From contig CANQBT010000056.1 in assembly GCA_947589405.1 (NCBI GenBank), forward strand, positions 1 through 12,524: a stretch of DNA of 12,524 bases. Direction: 5' to 3'. Every line of letters starts with the position of its first letter. Within the stretch, counting starts at the first letter, position 1. Under the pieces are notes generated by a model. That model was not told the DNA's origin, made no database searches, and saw only the letters and a list, made by a program, of their open reading frames with translations. Positions 12,491 through 12,524 of this stretch are shown piece after piece. A program made the position numbers and the translations under genes. The stretch comes from an uncultured Clostridia bacterium (GTDB lineage Bacteria; Bacillota; Clostridia; Lachnospirales; CAG-274).

Positions 12491-12524
12491 TTAATCAAGG
12501 TAGGAACCAGCCGTGTTTACTGAT
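12491..12524 (-). CDS. Possible 3' end of a convergent gene
   Basis: On the minus strand the window end reads SVNTAGSYLD then TAA (12493-12491), with the hairpins just downstream of that stop as expected for a gene end. Only ten residues are visible, so this is weakly supported and no family can be named. Confidence 0.22.
   Translation of the reverse strand, partial: SVNTAGSYLD

Overview
The window comes from a low-GC, Gram-positive-type bacterium, most likely a member of the Clostridia. This rests on strong AGGAGG-type ribosome binding sites, several TTG and GTG starts, AT-rich promoters close to the sigma-A consensus, heavy use of ATA and AGA codons, and U-tailed intrinsic terminators. No species can be named from the sequence alone.

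Layout. Bases 1-375 hold the 3' end of a dTDP-sugar epimerase gene (rfbC/rmlC), followed by a terminator. Bases 430-1135 carry a small regulator module: a 65-residue XRE-type repressor and a four-helix membrane protein, driven by a promoter flanked by two copies of one palindrome. On the minus strand, 1222-2827 encode a two-gene ABC-2 exporter whose ATPase has several altered catalytic motifs. A GNAT acetyltransferase (plus) and an iron-sulfur-flavoprotein-like oxidoreductase (minus) converge on a shared TTAA stop.

Bases 4201-7585 form a compact folate operon: folC fused in frame to an HD phosphohydrolase domain, then folP, then a fused folB-folK gene. Together these supply dihydroneopterin aldolase, pyrophosphokinase, dihydropteroate synthase and folylpolyglutamate/dihydrofolate synthase. 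folE (GTP cyclohydrolase I), any NudB-like pyrophosphatase and folA are not in the window. The HD domain keeps its own Shine-Dalgarno sequence and ATG inside the fused reading frame, so it may also be made as a separate protein.

Downstream are a HerA/YjgR-family ATPase with its own promoter, a 435-base non-coding stretch (a long perfect palindrome, a candidate orphan short transcript and a terminator), a class I aminotransferase with its own promoter, a 130-bp MITE-like insertion with 15-bp terminal inverted repeats and a 5-bp direct repeat, an SLC13/ArsB-type anion transporter, and a tRNA-Phe with a perfect consensus promoter. The tRNA is followed by three back-to-back perfect hairpins. The last bases may be the end of a convergent minus-strand gene.

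Most of the window is ordinary housekeeping. The points most worth a second look are the folC-HD fusion with its internal start, the degenerate ABC ATPase, the operator pair at the XRE promoter, the MITE-like element, the orphan transcript with its upstream palindrome, and the triple hairpin behind the tRNA.
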